The notes under the pieces: model-generated
Databases searched by the model: none
What the model was told of the DNA's origin: nothing
The model's input: only the letters and a program-made list of their open reading frames with translations
Virus record (IMG/VR): IMGVR_UViG_3300024346_000078
Coordinates: 1-56,896 of that record
Direction: 5' to 3' (one strand)
Origin: a virus
DNA length: 56,896 nt
Part shown: piece by piece, positions 16,816 through 22,861 of the stretch
Layout of the letters: each line of letters starts with the position of its first letter
Position numbering within the stretch: the stretch's first letter is position 1
Position numbers and translations under genes: made by a program

Positions 16816-17025
16816 ATGACCCAAAAATACGACTTCACATCAAGCGGCATCAAAGTCAAAGGCAACGACTCCTATCATGTCTTCAAACTAGAAGAACAAG
16901 ACGAATGGGTACTCATCCGCTACAGAGACAACACAACCTACAAAGCAGCAACCTTCATCTCCCCCGACGAAGCACGAGCATTCGCACACGCCCTAGGCTT
17001 AGAACTAACAAAAGTAAAACAATGA
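16816..17025 (+). CDS. Small protein, unknown function
   Basis: 69 aa preceded by AGGAC. Compact beta/alpha sequence ending TFISPDEARAFAHALGLELTKVKQ, which resembles small phage proteins with a conserved beta sheet and one helix. Codons end mostly in A or C, unlike the surrounding genes. It overlaps the next gene by 4 nt (ATGA). Confidence 0.65.
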   Translation: MTQKYDFTSSGIKVKGNDSYHVFKLEEQDEWVLIRYRDNTTYKAATFISPDEARAFAHALGLELTKVKQ

Positions 17026-17507
17026 TAATCCAACTAGAACCTTGGGAATACACACACGCCTGCAACATAGGCATCGGACGCTACACAGCCAACTGGGGAA
17101 AACAAGACGCACCCCACTACAAAAAAGCACTAATGGAAGACGACCGCACCGCAACAGTCGCATCAGCAATCTGCGAACTAGCAGTAGCCAAAGCAACAAA
17201 CAGATACTGGTCAGGACATGTCTGGACAAAAGCAGACCACAACAAATACAGAGACCTACCAGATGTCGGAACAAACATTGAAGTCCGACGAGTCCGAACA
17301 GGCAATACCGTAGCAGTACGCAAACACCAACTCGGCAAAGGCTTAGTCCTCTTCGGAGCACAACCAGAACCACCCGAATTCACACAAGTAGAAATCTGGG
17401 GCTGGCTAGACTACGACCAAGCATGGGAACTAGCAGAACCATCACACTACGAACCAGAAAAAGTACGCCTACTAGACCGAAAACATCTAAAGCCCCTGAA
17501 GTCCTAG
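17022..17507 (+). CDS. PD-(D/E)XK-like phage protein, predicted nuclease fold
   Basis: 161 aa from ATG 17022, overlapping the previous stop; the frame start at 16905 is a shadow of the upstream gene. AICELAVAKATNRYWSGHV, then DVGTNIEVRRVR, then TVAVRKHQLGKGLVLFG and a C-terminal Trp/Leu strand form the order of a widespread small phage family that resembles restriction-endonuclease folds (Glu ... Asp ... Glu-x-Arg). Activity is not proven for the family. Very A/C-rich codon use, and a 15-bp direct repeat lies directly after the stop, so it looks recently inserted with its neighbour. Confidence 0.65.
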   Translation: MIIQLEPWEYTHACNIGIGRYTANWGKQDAPHYKKALMEDDRTATVASAICELAVAKATNRYWSGHVWTKADHNKYRDLPDVGTNIEVRRVRTGNTVAVRKHQLGKGLVLFGAQPEPPEFTQVEIWGWLDYDQAWELAEPSHYEPEKVRLLDRKHLKPLKS

Positions 17508-17508
17508 G

Positions 17509-17523
17509 TCATTTAAATCTAAA
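17509..17523. repeat. Direct repeat, right copy (TCATTTAAATCTAAA)
   Basis: Identical to 16707-16721. Base composition flips from A/C-rich to G/T-rich on the plus strand immediately after it. Confidence 0.6.
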
Positions 17524-17619
17524 TGAACTTCATGAGAGTTCAAAATATTTCGTACGGTCTCCCACAGTATATAGAGCCGTTCTTTTAGGCGCTAGCCCCG
17601 CATCTCTACATCTGTGTGT

Positions 17620-17635
17620 GCGAACACCTGTTCGC
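17620..17635. promoter_or_regulatory. LexA (SOS) box
   Basis: GCGAACACCTGTTCGC is a perfect palindrome fitting the Gram-positive/actinobacterial LexA site CGAAC-N4-GTTCG. About 200 nt upstream of the small genes at 17826 and 17915. Confidence 0.6.
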
Positions 17636-17653
17636 CTATTGTTGCAATGCTTG

Positions 17654-17809
17654 TTGAGGGGTCAGTTGCATGATGCTTGTGAGGGTAGTGGCAGATGCAG
17701 TCGCTGTAGAGTTGGTCGCAAGCCCGACATCTTTCTGTGCTGTTTAGTTGCATTATGCTCGCCTTTAGTTTTGTTTTACTACTCGCTTGCCTTTGTCTTT
17801 AGTCTGTGA
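17654..17809 (+). CDS. Candidate small Cys-rich membrane protein
   Basis: A frame of about 51 residues without ATG (TTG or GTG start needed) reads LHDACEGSGRCSRCRVGRKPD and then a hydrophobic tail (LVALCSPLVLFYYSLAFVFSL). The CxGSGxCxxC pattern looks like a small zinc ribbon. No ribosome site is clear, so it may be chance. Confidence 0.25.
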   Translation: MRGQLHDACEGSGRCSRCRVGRKPDIFLCCLVALCSPLVLFYYSLAFVFSL

Positions 17810-17825
17810 CTGCTAAACTTTTGCA

Positions 17826-17918
17826 ATGCTAGATATTCTTTCTACCTTGTTTGCAGGCGTGTGTCTAGTGTTGCTTGTGATTGTTTATGTTGCTACTAGC
17901 GAGAAGTTTGATAAGTGA
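17826..17918 (+). CDS. 30-residue membrane protein
   Basis: ATG at 17826; MLDILSTLFAGVCLVLLVIVY followed by VATSEKFDK is one transmembrane helix with a short charged tail. Its stop overlaps the GTG of the next gene by 4 nt (GTGA), which supports real translation. Function unknown. Confidence 0.55.
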   Translation: MLDILSTLFAGVCLVLLVIVYVATSEKFDK

Positions 17919-18094
17919 CTGCTGTAGGGGCTGTAGATGTTGTCCCCTCTACTGATAGCCAAGCCTCTCTTAGTGTGGCTCTACGGCTGATTGACAGTGC
18001 TCTCACGACTATCCAGCATAGGGAAGTGGTGGCAGTTTCTGAGATGACTGACCTGCTCCTTGATGTGCGTCTTGCCATCGCCTCTGTCTCTTAA
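17915..18094 (+). CDS. Small helical protein
   Basis: 59 aa, GTG start overlapping the previous stop. ALRLIDSALTTIQHREVV followed by SEMTDLLLDVRLAIAS gives two amphipathic helices, a pattern common in small actinophage proteins. A strong terminator follows. G/T-rich codon use, unlike the A/C-rich pair just upstream. Confidence 0.6.
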   Translation: MTAVGAVDVVPSTDSQASLSVALRLIDSALTTIQHREVVAVSEMTDLLLDVRLAIASVS

Positions 18095-18130
18095 CCTTGC
18101 CGTGGCCACGGGTGCCTACGGGTAACAAAA

Positions 18131-18154
18131 GAGGGGGGCTTTTACACCCCCCTC
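18131..18154. terminator. Bidirectional terminator
   Basis: GAGGGGGG / CCCCCCTC perfect stem with an 8-nt loop between converging genes ending at 18094 and 18168; T-rich on both sides when read outward. Confidence 0.85.
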
Positions 18155-18167
18155 GTTCTTTGTTCTG

Positions 18168-18467
18168 TTAGCCGTACACTACTTCTTTGAGTGTTGCTCG
18201 CTGTATGACATTGTCGCCTTCGCTAGCGTCTAGGTCTAGGTCTTCTTCCCATATGACTCCCTTGCCACATTGTGCCACTAGAGCGGTCATGATGTTGCTG
18301 ACTGAGAGTTGGTATGTCTTGCCCTCTATTCCTACTGTGAGGAACTTTGTCTTTTTGTCTGACGGGTGTGTGTCCCAGTCAAATCCTTCTGCGAATGTTA
18401 CTTCTTCGTACCATTCCCAAGTATCAAAGGCTGAGCCTAGAACGGCGCTGATTAGTGGATATTCCAC
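18168..18467 (-). CDS. Small acidic protein, unknown function
   Basis: 99 aa from a GTG at 18467, chosen because AAAGGGGAC lies ideally upstream; the 13 nt AGGGGACATCGTG are identical to the leader and start of nrdJ. TTG at 18494 is an alternative. Trp/Asp/Glu-rich (WEWYEEV, IWEEDLDLD). No family recognised. Confidence 0.6.
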   Translation of the reverse strand: MEYPLISAVLGSAFDTWEWYEEVTFAEGFDWDTHPSDKKTKFLTVGIEGKTYQLSVSNIMTALVAQCGKGVIWEEDLDLDASEGDNVIQRATLKEVVYG

Positions 18468-18576
18468 GATGTCCCCTTTCACGAAACATATCAAGTACTT
18501 CTTGATGTATGTACCTTATCAAAGGTTACGGGTAAATGCAACTCTATTTAAAAGATAAATAAATAAATATTACGGC

Positions 18577-18605
18577 TTGCAATATTGCGCAGGGATGTGT
18601 ATGCT
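18577..18605 (+). promoter_or_regulatory. Class-2 promoter, probably leaderless
   Basis: TTGCAA, 17-nt spacer ending GGGATGTG, TATGCT; the ATG of the next gene is 6 nt after the -10 box, at the expected transcription start. Confidence 0.7.
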
Positions 18606-18611
18606 GAGGAG

Positions 18612-18758
18612 ATGAGTAATGAATACACCCTCACCATAAAGGTCAGAAAACGAGACGACCTAGAAAAACCAGCGTGCATAGAAGATGCAGTAAGCATCGT
18701 GTACCAACTCCTCCTAGAAGGCTCCTTCCTAGAGGTAGTGAGCGTCAAAGGCTCCTAA
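18612..18758 (+). CDS. 48-residue protein
   Basis: ATG 18612 is 6 nt after the -10 box, so the mRNA is probably leaderless; the GAGGAG just before it is too close to act as a normal ribosome site. MSNEYTLTIKVRKRDDLEKPACIEDAVSIVYQLLLEG suggests strand, then helix. Overlaps the next gene by one base (TAATG). Confidence 0.65.
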   Translation: MSNEYTLTIKVRKRDDLEKPACIEDAVSIVYQLLLEGSFLEVVSVKGS

Positions 18759-18946
18759 TGGCTCTTGGTATGTACCTGTGGCATAGACACCGTGTGAAGG
18801 TGCTACGGGGTAGAGACTTGGATAAGTTCAACAGAGCACTAGAGGAACGGGAAGATTGTTCACCGTTCTGCTGTGAGTGCTGTGATTGGTGTGACTGTTG
18901 CGGAGTGAATGAGGCGTGCCCTGATTGTCACTCTCAATGGCTCTAA
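18758..18946 (+). CDS. Cysteine-rich small protein
   Basis: 62 aa starting MALGMYLWHRHR; the frame start at 18674 lies in the previous gene. The C-terminal half has nine Cys (CSPFCCECCDWCDCC, ACPDCH), enough for two or three metal sites. An amphipathic basic N-terminus precedes. Likely a metal-binding regulator or adapter; its exact role is unknown. Confidence 0.65.
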   Translation: MALGMYLWHRHRVKVLRGRDLDKFNRALEEREDCSPFCCECCDWCDCCGVNEACPDCHSQWL

Positions 18947-19149
18947 ACCACGAATGATTTAGCGCATGACGCAGAGCAGAAGAACTTCTCTGCCTTGACA
19001 CGAACCATGCCCTTGACCGTACTTGTGCCACACGAGGGGCAGACGGAAGGGGCGTTCTTGCTACCGTGATACTTCAACATTGTGCCGTAAATAGCAGGGT
19101 CTTGAACCGCTTGCTTAGTTATGCCTGATGAGGGTTTCTTTGGAGCCAT
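18943..19149 (-). CDS. Small zinc-ribbon protein
   Basis: 68 aa. CPSCG ... FCSASC forms a four-Cys zinc ribbon of the MYM/FCS or TRASH-like type behind a Lys/Ser-rich N-terminus. It converges with the Cys-rich gene, overlapping by 4 nt. May bind nucleic acid or protein. Confidence 0.65.
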   Translation of the reverse strand: MAPKKPSSGITKQAVQDPAIYGTMLKYHGSKNAPSVCPSCGTSTVKGMVRVKAEKFFCSASCAKSFVV

Positions 19150-19192
19150 TCTCCATTATAGTAGAAAATATACACTTACGGGTGTAATACGC

Positions 19193-19273
19193 CTACCAAG
19201 ATGACTTGTTGCCAAGAATGTAGCCAAGCACAAACGCTATTGCGATTGTGACGATGTAGATTACTTCACCCAT
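19193..19273 (-). CDS. 26-residue membrane protein
   Basis: ATG overlaps the stop of the upstream gene (TAATG). MGEVIYIVTIAIAFVLGYILG is a single transmembrane helix; the tail is NKSSW. With the gene at 19273-19521 it forms a two-gene membrane operon. Confidence 0.6.
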   Translation of the reverse strand: MGEVIYIVTIAIAFVLGYILGNKSSW

Positions 19274-19521
19274 TATTCCCCACTTGCTTCGTGCCATGTG
19301 CCGTCATCTGAGAGTACAACACCAGCAGGGTGTACGCAGGTATCAAGTGCGACGGGTGTTCCATCCCATGTCCAACCCTGAGGGGTCATCTTGACATTGC
19401 AGGTTGGTCGGTCGTCTACGAGTGCTGTTATTCCGAGTCCGATAAGGATTGTTATCCCTAACCAAAAGGCGCATCGGACGATTGTGCGAGTGATGTAATA
19501 AAGTGGGTTATGTGTTTTCAT
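19273..19521 (-). CDS. Small membrane protein with external Cys pair
   Basis: 82 aa. One transmembrane helix (about 17-37, RCAFWLGITILIGLGITALV), then an outside-facing tail with two Cys (TCNVKMTPQGWTWDG ... LDTCVHPAG) that could form a disulfide. A leaderless promoter (19528-19556) drives it. Could act at the cell surface, for instance in superinfection exclusion; that is speculation. Confidence 0.65.
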   Translation of the reverse strand: MKTHNPLYYITRTIVRCAFWLGITILIGLGITALVDDRPTCNVKMTPQGWTWDGTPVALDTCVHPAGVVLSDDGTWHEASGE

Positions 19522-19527
19522 GACTTC

Positions 19528-19556
19528 ATATTACAAAGGTGTAATTAGAATGTCAA
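19528..19556 (-). promoter_or_regulatory. Leaderless promoter of the membrane-protein pair
   Basis: Minus strand: TTGACA, 17-nt spacer with TTACACC, TAATAT, then 6 nt and the ATG. Confidence 0.75.
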
Positions 19557-19563
19557 GCATTTC

Positions 19564-20373
19564 CTAGAAATCTGCGTGAGCCTCTAGGAACCCCATAAGT
19601 CTCTCGGCAATGGTGTCCCCATCCTGAGCAGGGTCGTTCCTCAGCCAGCGCATAAAGTCGTACCAGCGACGCTGTTGAGTCGGGTCATCAAAGACCAGCG
19701 AGTATTGCACAACCGCACGAGAGCCACCAGCCATGCCAGCCGATGTAGAACCCTGAGTAACGAGAGCCTTAGTATCAGAGCCATCGGGCTGTTCCAGCCT
19801 GTCCTCGCCACCAGCATCAACAAACGAAACCGCCGCCTGCTGCTGAGGCATCGTATTTGTCCGAGTTTCGTGAGTATGTTCGTCGCTCAGCAACGGGACT
19901 ATCACAGGTTGCTCGTAAATGCCAGGTGTAGCCAGTTCCCCACGCTCAGTAGATAAATCTAAAATCGCCAACTCAAACTCGTCCCACTGCAAGTTCTCCA
20001 GCAAATCACCGTAATCATCAATAATGATGCCCAAAGCCTCATGTAAGAGGTCGTCATCTGTATGTCCAAGTTCATTGGTGCGGTTGTCTGCAACAGCAAA
20101 CGCAAGTGCACGGGTGTCGTCAGCATCCATCTGAACCACAGCAATGTGTGTCCAGCCCAGTTGCTTCGCAGCCTGAAGTTGATGGTTGCCCGCAATAACC
20201 GTCGCAGTCCCGTCATCGTTAGGACGAACAACAATCGGACGCACCTGACCAAACTCAGCGTACGAAGATGCGATTGAATCAACATCTCCCTTGCGTGGGT
20301 TATTAGGAAGGGGGATTAAAGTGTCTACGGGTACAGCAAGGTCTGTAATAGCCGAATGGATGTTATGCATCAC
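19564..20373 (-). CDS. ParB/sulfiredoxin-like nuclease-domain protein
   Basis: 269 aa. The N-terminal 110 residues show the ParB N-domain: VPVDTLIPLPNNPRKGDVDSIASSYAEFGQVRPIVV, then TVIAGNHQLQAAKQLGWTHIAVV and AFAVADNRTNELG. In phages such proteins act as nucleases, CTP switches or methyltransferase partners. The middle is Gln/Asp-rich, and the C-terminus (QQRRWYDFMRWLRN...FLEAHADF) is typical of actinophage ParB-like proteins. It overlaps the thioredoxin gene by 4 nt and is the last gene of the replication operon. Confidence 0.85.
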   Translation of the reverse strand: MMHNIHSAITDLAVPVDTLIPLPNNPRKGDVDSIASSYAEFGQVRPIVVRPNDDGTATVIAGNHQLQAAKQLGWTHIAVVQMDADDTRALAFAVADNRTNELGHTDDDLLHEALGIIIDDYGDLLENLQWDEFELAILDLSTERGELATPGIYEQPVIVPLLSDEHTHETRTNTMPQQQAAVSFVDAGGEDRLEQPDGSDTKALVTQGSTSAGMAGGSRAVVQYSLVFDDPTQQRRWYDFMRWLRNDPAQDGDTIAERLMGFLEAHADF

Positions 20374-20687
20374 TTGAGGAACTTCTCTAACTTGGAAACT
20401 AATACAGGCTTCTCATGTGCACCGATAATCATCTTTGCCATCTTGCCGTCCTTGTAGATGAGGAGAGTGGGGATGTTTGTTACGCCGTTTGCTTTCGCAA
20501 CCTCGGGGTATTCATCAATGTTCAGTTTTGCCACGATGACCTTGTCGTCATACTCAATAGCAATCTCTTGCAACACGGGTGCCAGAAACTTGCATGGCTG
20601 GCACCAGTCAGCCCAGACATCAATAATCACGGGAAGCGGGGCATCTGCGATGAATGATGCGTAATCTTTATCTGTTAGTTCTTTCAT
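20370..20687 (-). CDS. trxA: Thioredoxin
   Basis: 105 aa. Active site WCQPC with C29 and C32, preceded by VIIDVWAD, followed by NIDEYPEVAKANGV and cis-Pro in TNIPTLLIYKDG: a complete thioredoxin fold. The usual site is WCGPC; Gln replaces Gly here. It may reduce the shuttle cysteines of the phage class II ribonucleotide reductase. Coupled with ParB-like and coiled-coil genes. Confidence 0.93.
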   Translation of the reverse strand: MKELTDKDYASFIADAPLPVIIDVWADWCQPCKFLAPVLQEIAIEYDDKVIVAKLNIDEYPEVAKANGVTNIPTLLIYKDGKMAKMIIGAHEKPVLVSKLEKFLK

Positions 20688-20693
20688 TGTTCC

Positions 20694-21041
20694 TCAGTTC
20701 TGAACTTGCGCTCTGACATTTGCATTCAAAGTTCGCAATGCGTCAATGGAAGTCCGTAATGAAAGGAGTTTCTCACGCTTGGCTTTTACCAACGCCTCTG
20801 CTATCTTATAATCATAGCCTTCATCGGACAGTTTGTAGTCCGACCATGCTTCTCGCTCACGGATAGAACCCTTTGCGGAGAGGTATTCTTTAGCCCAATT
20901 GGATTTATACAACGCTTCTTTTTTGGCATTGTCCTCGGCTAGTTGTTCAAACGCCTCGGTTTCCTGTTCCAGCATTTCTAGGAACCGAAGTATCTCGTTC
21001 TCTATTTCGACTTGTGAGATTGGTTGATTGCGTTTGTTCAC
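20694..21041 (-). CDS. Coiled-coil phage protein in the recombination operon
   Basis: 115 aa, almost entirely helical and charged. EIENEILRFLEMLEQETEAFEQLAEDNAKKEALYK and later EALVKAKREKLLSLRTSIDALRTLNANVR form two long helices. Proteins of this shape are common beside single-strand annealing or resolvase genes in phages, but the function is not known. Located 2 nt from the RuvC-like gene. Confidence 0.65.
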   Translation of the reverse strand: MNKRNQPISQVEIENEILRFLEMLEQETEAFEQLAEDNAKKEALYKSNWAKEYLSAKGSIREREAWSDYKLSDEGYDYKIAEALVKAKREKLLSLRTSIDALRTLNANVRAQVQN

Positions 21042-21043
21042 AT

Positions 21044-21559
21044 CTATCCTTCTAGTGGAGACCAGTCTACTTTGTCAAGTGCAGAAAGTTGCTCTTTCGT
21101 CCAGTCCCATTGCGAGTCAATCCCCAGACGAACCATTCCCATGCGTTCAAGCACCCAAGCATCACACTCGTCGTTGCCCGAAGCCCCGCTAAAGATGATG
21201 CCAGTCTTTGCTGAGATGGCGGAGATAACTTCTCCCTTTGATGCGTTTCCTCGTCCAGTTGCAAACTTCGCTCGGCAGGTGGGTGGGATTTCAACAACAG
21301 GAATGTTGCATTCAAACAATGTCATTCGGATACAACCACCCAGTTCACCGATACTGAACGCTTGTCCACTTCGGGAAGCAAATGAGTAGCCCTCAATAAG
21401 GACGCAGATTATTTCGTTTTCCAAGCACTCATGTAATACAGTTCTTGTAATATCGGACAGACGCTCGGCACCTCGTGCTTTGGAGCGGATAACACCAGTT
21501 ACGCCGTCCATAGAGATGCCTGTAGATGTAAGTGAGAGGTCAAGCCCCATCAGTTTCAT
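21044..21559 (-). CDS. RuvC-like Holliday junction resolvase
   Basis: 171 aa. RNase H-like fold with metal residues D7 in MGLDLSLTSTG, E56 in CVLIEGYSFASRSGQAFSIGEL, and the C-terminal GNDECDAWVL Asp pair; a basic KFATGRGNASKGEV lies between. These are the RuvC landmarks. It should cut four-way DNA junctions before packaging. Overlaps the HNH gene by 4 nt. Confidence 0.9.
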   Translation of the reverse strand: MKLMGLDLSLTSTGISMDGVTGVIRSKARGAERLSDITRTVLHECLENEIICVLIEGYSFASRSGQAFSIGELGGCIRMTLFECNIPVVEIPPTCRAKFATGRGNASKGEVISAISAKTGIIFSGASGNDECDAWVLERMGMVRLGIDSQWDWTKEQLSALDKVDWSPLEG

Positions 21560-21858
21560 CTTTCCCAGCCCCTCTTGGCTAAACCTAAGTCAAATGCAAG
21601 TTGGGGGTAATTGCCGATACGGGTGTGACAAGGACGACAAACAGCCATCAGGTTCTCCTCGTCAAGGATAGAACCACCCTGTGAGCGACGAACGATTTCG
21701 TGGATGTCTTGAGAGGGGCGACAGATGTATGTAGCCAACTCATCATGTTGAGCAAAAACAGCACAAGCCTGACACATCGGGAATTCTTCCAGAAGCCGAG
21801 CAACTAATGGTCGGCGCAACCGATATTCCGCCTCCTTTTTACTGGAGCGCGGGCGCAT
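21556..21858 (-). CDS. HNH endonuclease, small
   Basis: 100 aa. CQACAVF ... QDIHEIVRRSQGGSILDEENLMAVCRPCHTRIG carries the His-Glu, Asn and His of the HNH core and two Cys pairs for zinc. This is the small HNH type often found in phage DNA-processing operons, unlike the homing-type enzyme at 16117-16656. Coupled with the resolvase. Confidence 0.85.
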   Translation of the reverse strand: MRPRSSKKEAEYRLRRPLVARLLEEFPMCQACAVFAQHDELATYICRPSQDIHEIVRRSQGGSILDEENLMAVCRPCHTRIGNYPQLAFDLGLAKRGWER

Positions 21859-22233
21859 TTACTTACCGCGTTCAGCGCGGGGCTTGCGTGCCCTTTGATT
21901 CTCAGTCACAATCTTCATACCGCACTGAAGACAAACATTTGCCCACGGGTAAAAACGGCGCATATTCGTCGGATGCGAACAATCAAGTACTTCTTTAGCC
22001 TTTTCGTTGCAAGCATTACGAATAAATTCAGCCATTGAGATGTTGTGGAAGTCGGCTGCGTCTTTCCAACGCTGGTGGTCAAGGTCGGTTGCACGAAGCA
22101 ACACTTGCTTTGAAGCAGGGTCACCTGGCGTAGAACCAGTCTTTGACTTGCGGGTTGGGACAATCGTGTCTGCGACGGCGTTCATCGCCACCTCAAGGTT
22201 GTCTTCTGTTGGCTCTACGGGGCTATCACTCAT
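21859..22233 (-). CDS. Ribbon-helix-helix and zinc-finger-like DNA-binding protein
   Basis: 124 aa from ATG 22233, 6 nt after GGAGG located in the end of the upstream gene. SKQVLLRATDLDHQRWKDAADFHNISMAEFIRNACNEKAKE reads as an RHH (Arc/CopG-like) domain, and CSHP...CLQCG at the end as a small zinc ribbon. Likely binds DNA as a dimer, perhaps regulating the operon. Confidence 0.7.
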   Translation of the reverse strand: MSDSPVEPTEDNLEVAMNAVADTIVPTRKSKTGSTPGDPASKQVLLRATDLDHQRWKDAADFHNISMAEFIRNACNEKAKEVLDCSHPTNMRRFYPWANVCLQCGMKIVTENQRARKPRAERGK

Positions 22234-22861
22234 CTTCATCCTCCACGACATCTGCGTCGATAATATTCGACTCTACACCACTATTGAGTCCATTAGCCCC
22301 ATTACCTAGCAACTGCGAGATTGTGTCCGAGGGCAAAACCCCAGAAGCGCCCATGATTTCCAGCAACTTACGAACTTCCTGTTCGGGGTCAAACGCATTA
22401 ACCGCAATGGCTTTGTCGCTCGCACCAGCAAAAGCAGCACGAATTGGCTGTCCTTCCCCAATGTCCATCTGAATGTTTAGATTTGTCTGTTCCATACCTA
22501 GCAACTTTGCTCGTTTGTCCATAATTGATAATGCCGTCTGGATTGCTTTCATATCTGGCTCAACTGTCACCTCAGTCCCGTCATCCATGCGAACCTTGCG
22601 GTGCTGGGTGAGGGGCCAGACGGATGACTGAAGTGCATCAAGTCGTTCAAGTTCCATACGGAGAACTTCTGGGTAAGCCATCAAGGCTTCGGAGTTGAGT
22701 TTCTGCAACTGCCTTCTGACAGCATTGCCAACCGCAGCCGTTGTCATCGTGAAACGGCGGGCAATTTCATTCATCGGCACACCTGCTTGACGCATCTTGT
22801 AGATACGCAAGTCTCGTTCGGCAAGGAACTCTCTCGTCAAGCCTTTGTTTGAATTGCTCAT
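22226..22861 (-). CDS. Helix-turn-helix protein, possible small terminase subunit
   Basis: 211 aa. The start has RIYKMRQAGVPMNEIARRFTMTTAAVGNAVRRQL, a clear HTH of the resolvase/transposase type. A helical middle (MELERLDALQSSVWPLTQHRKV) and an acidic C-terminus (DADVVEDEDE) follow. HTH plus helical middle plus acidic tail is the plan of many small terminases, but its neighbours are replication genes. Coupled to both neighbours. Confidence 0.6.
   Translation of the reverse strand: MSNSNKGLTREFLAERDLRIYKMRQAGVPMNEIARRFTMTTAAVGNAVRRQLQKLNSEALMAYPEVLRMELERLDALQSSVWPLTQHRKVRMDDGTEVTVEPDMKAIQTALSIMDKRAKLLGMEQTNLNIQMDIGEGQPIRAAFAGASDKAIAVNAFDPEQEVRKLLEIMGASGVLPSDTISQLLGNGANGLNSGVESNIIDADVVEDEDE

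Larger units (their letters stand above)
17524..17825. other. G/T-rich interval with SOS box and short repeats
   Basis: About 300 nt with no secure gene. It holds an SOS box (17620), two near-identical stretches (ATGCTTGTTGAGGG at about 17647 and ATGCTTGTGAGGG at about 17673) and one open frame (see 17654). The composition is strongly G/T-rich. It could be a replication or control region. Confidence 0.45.
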
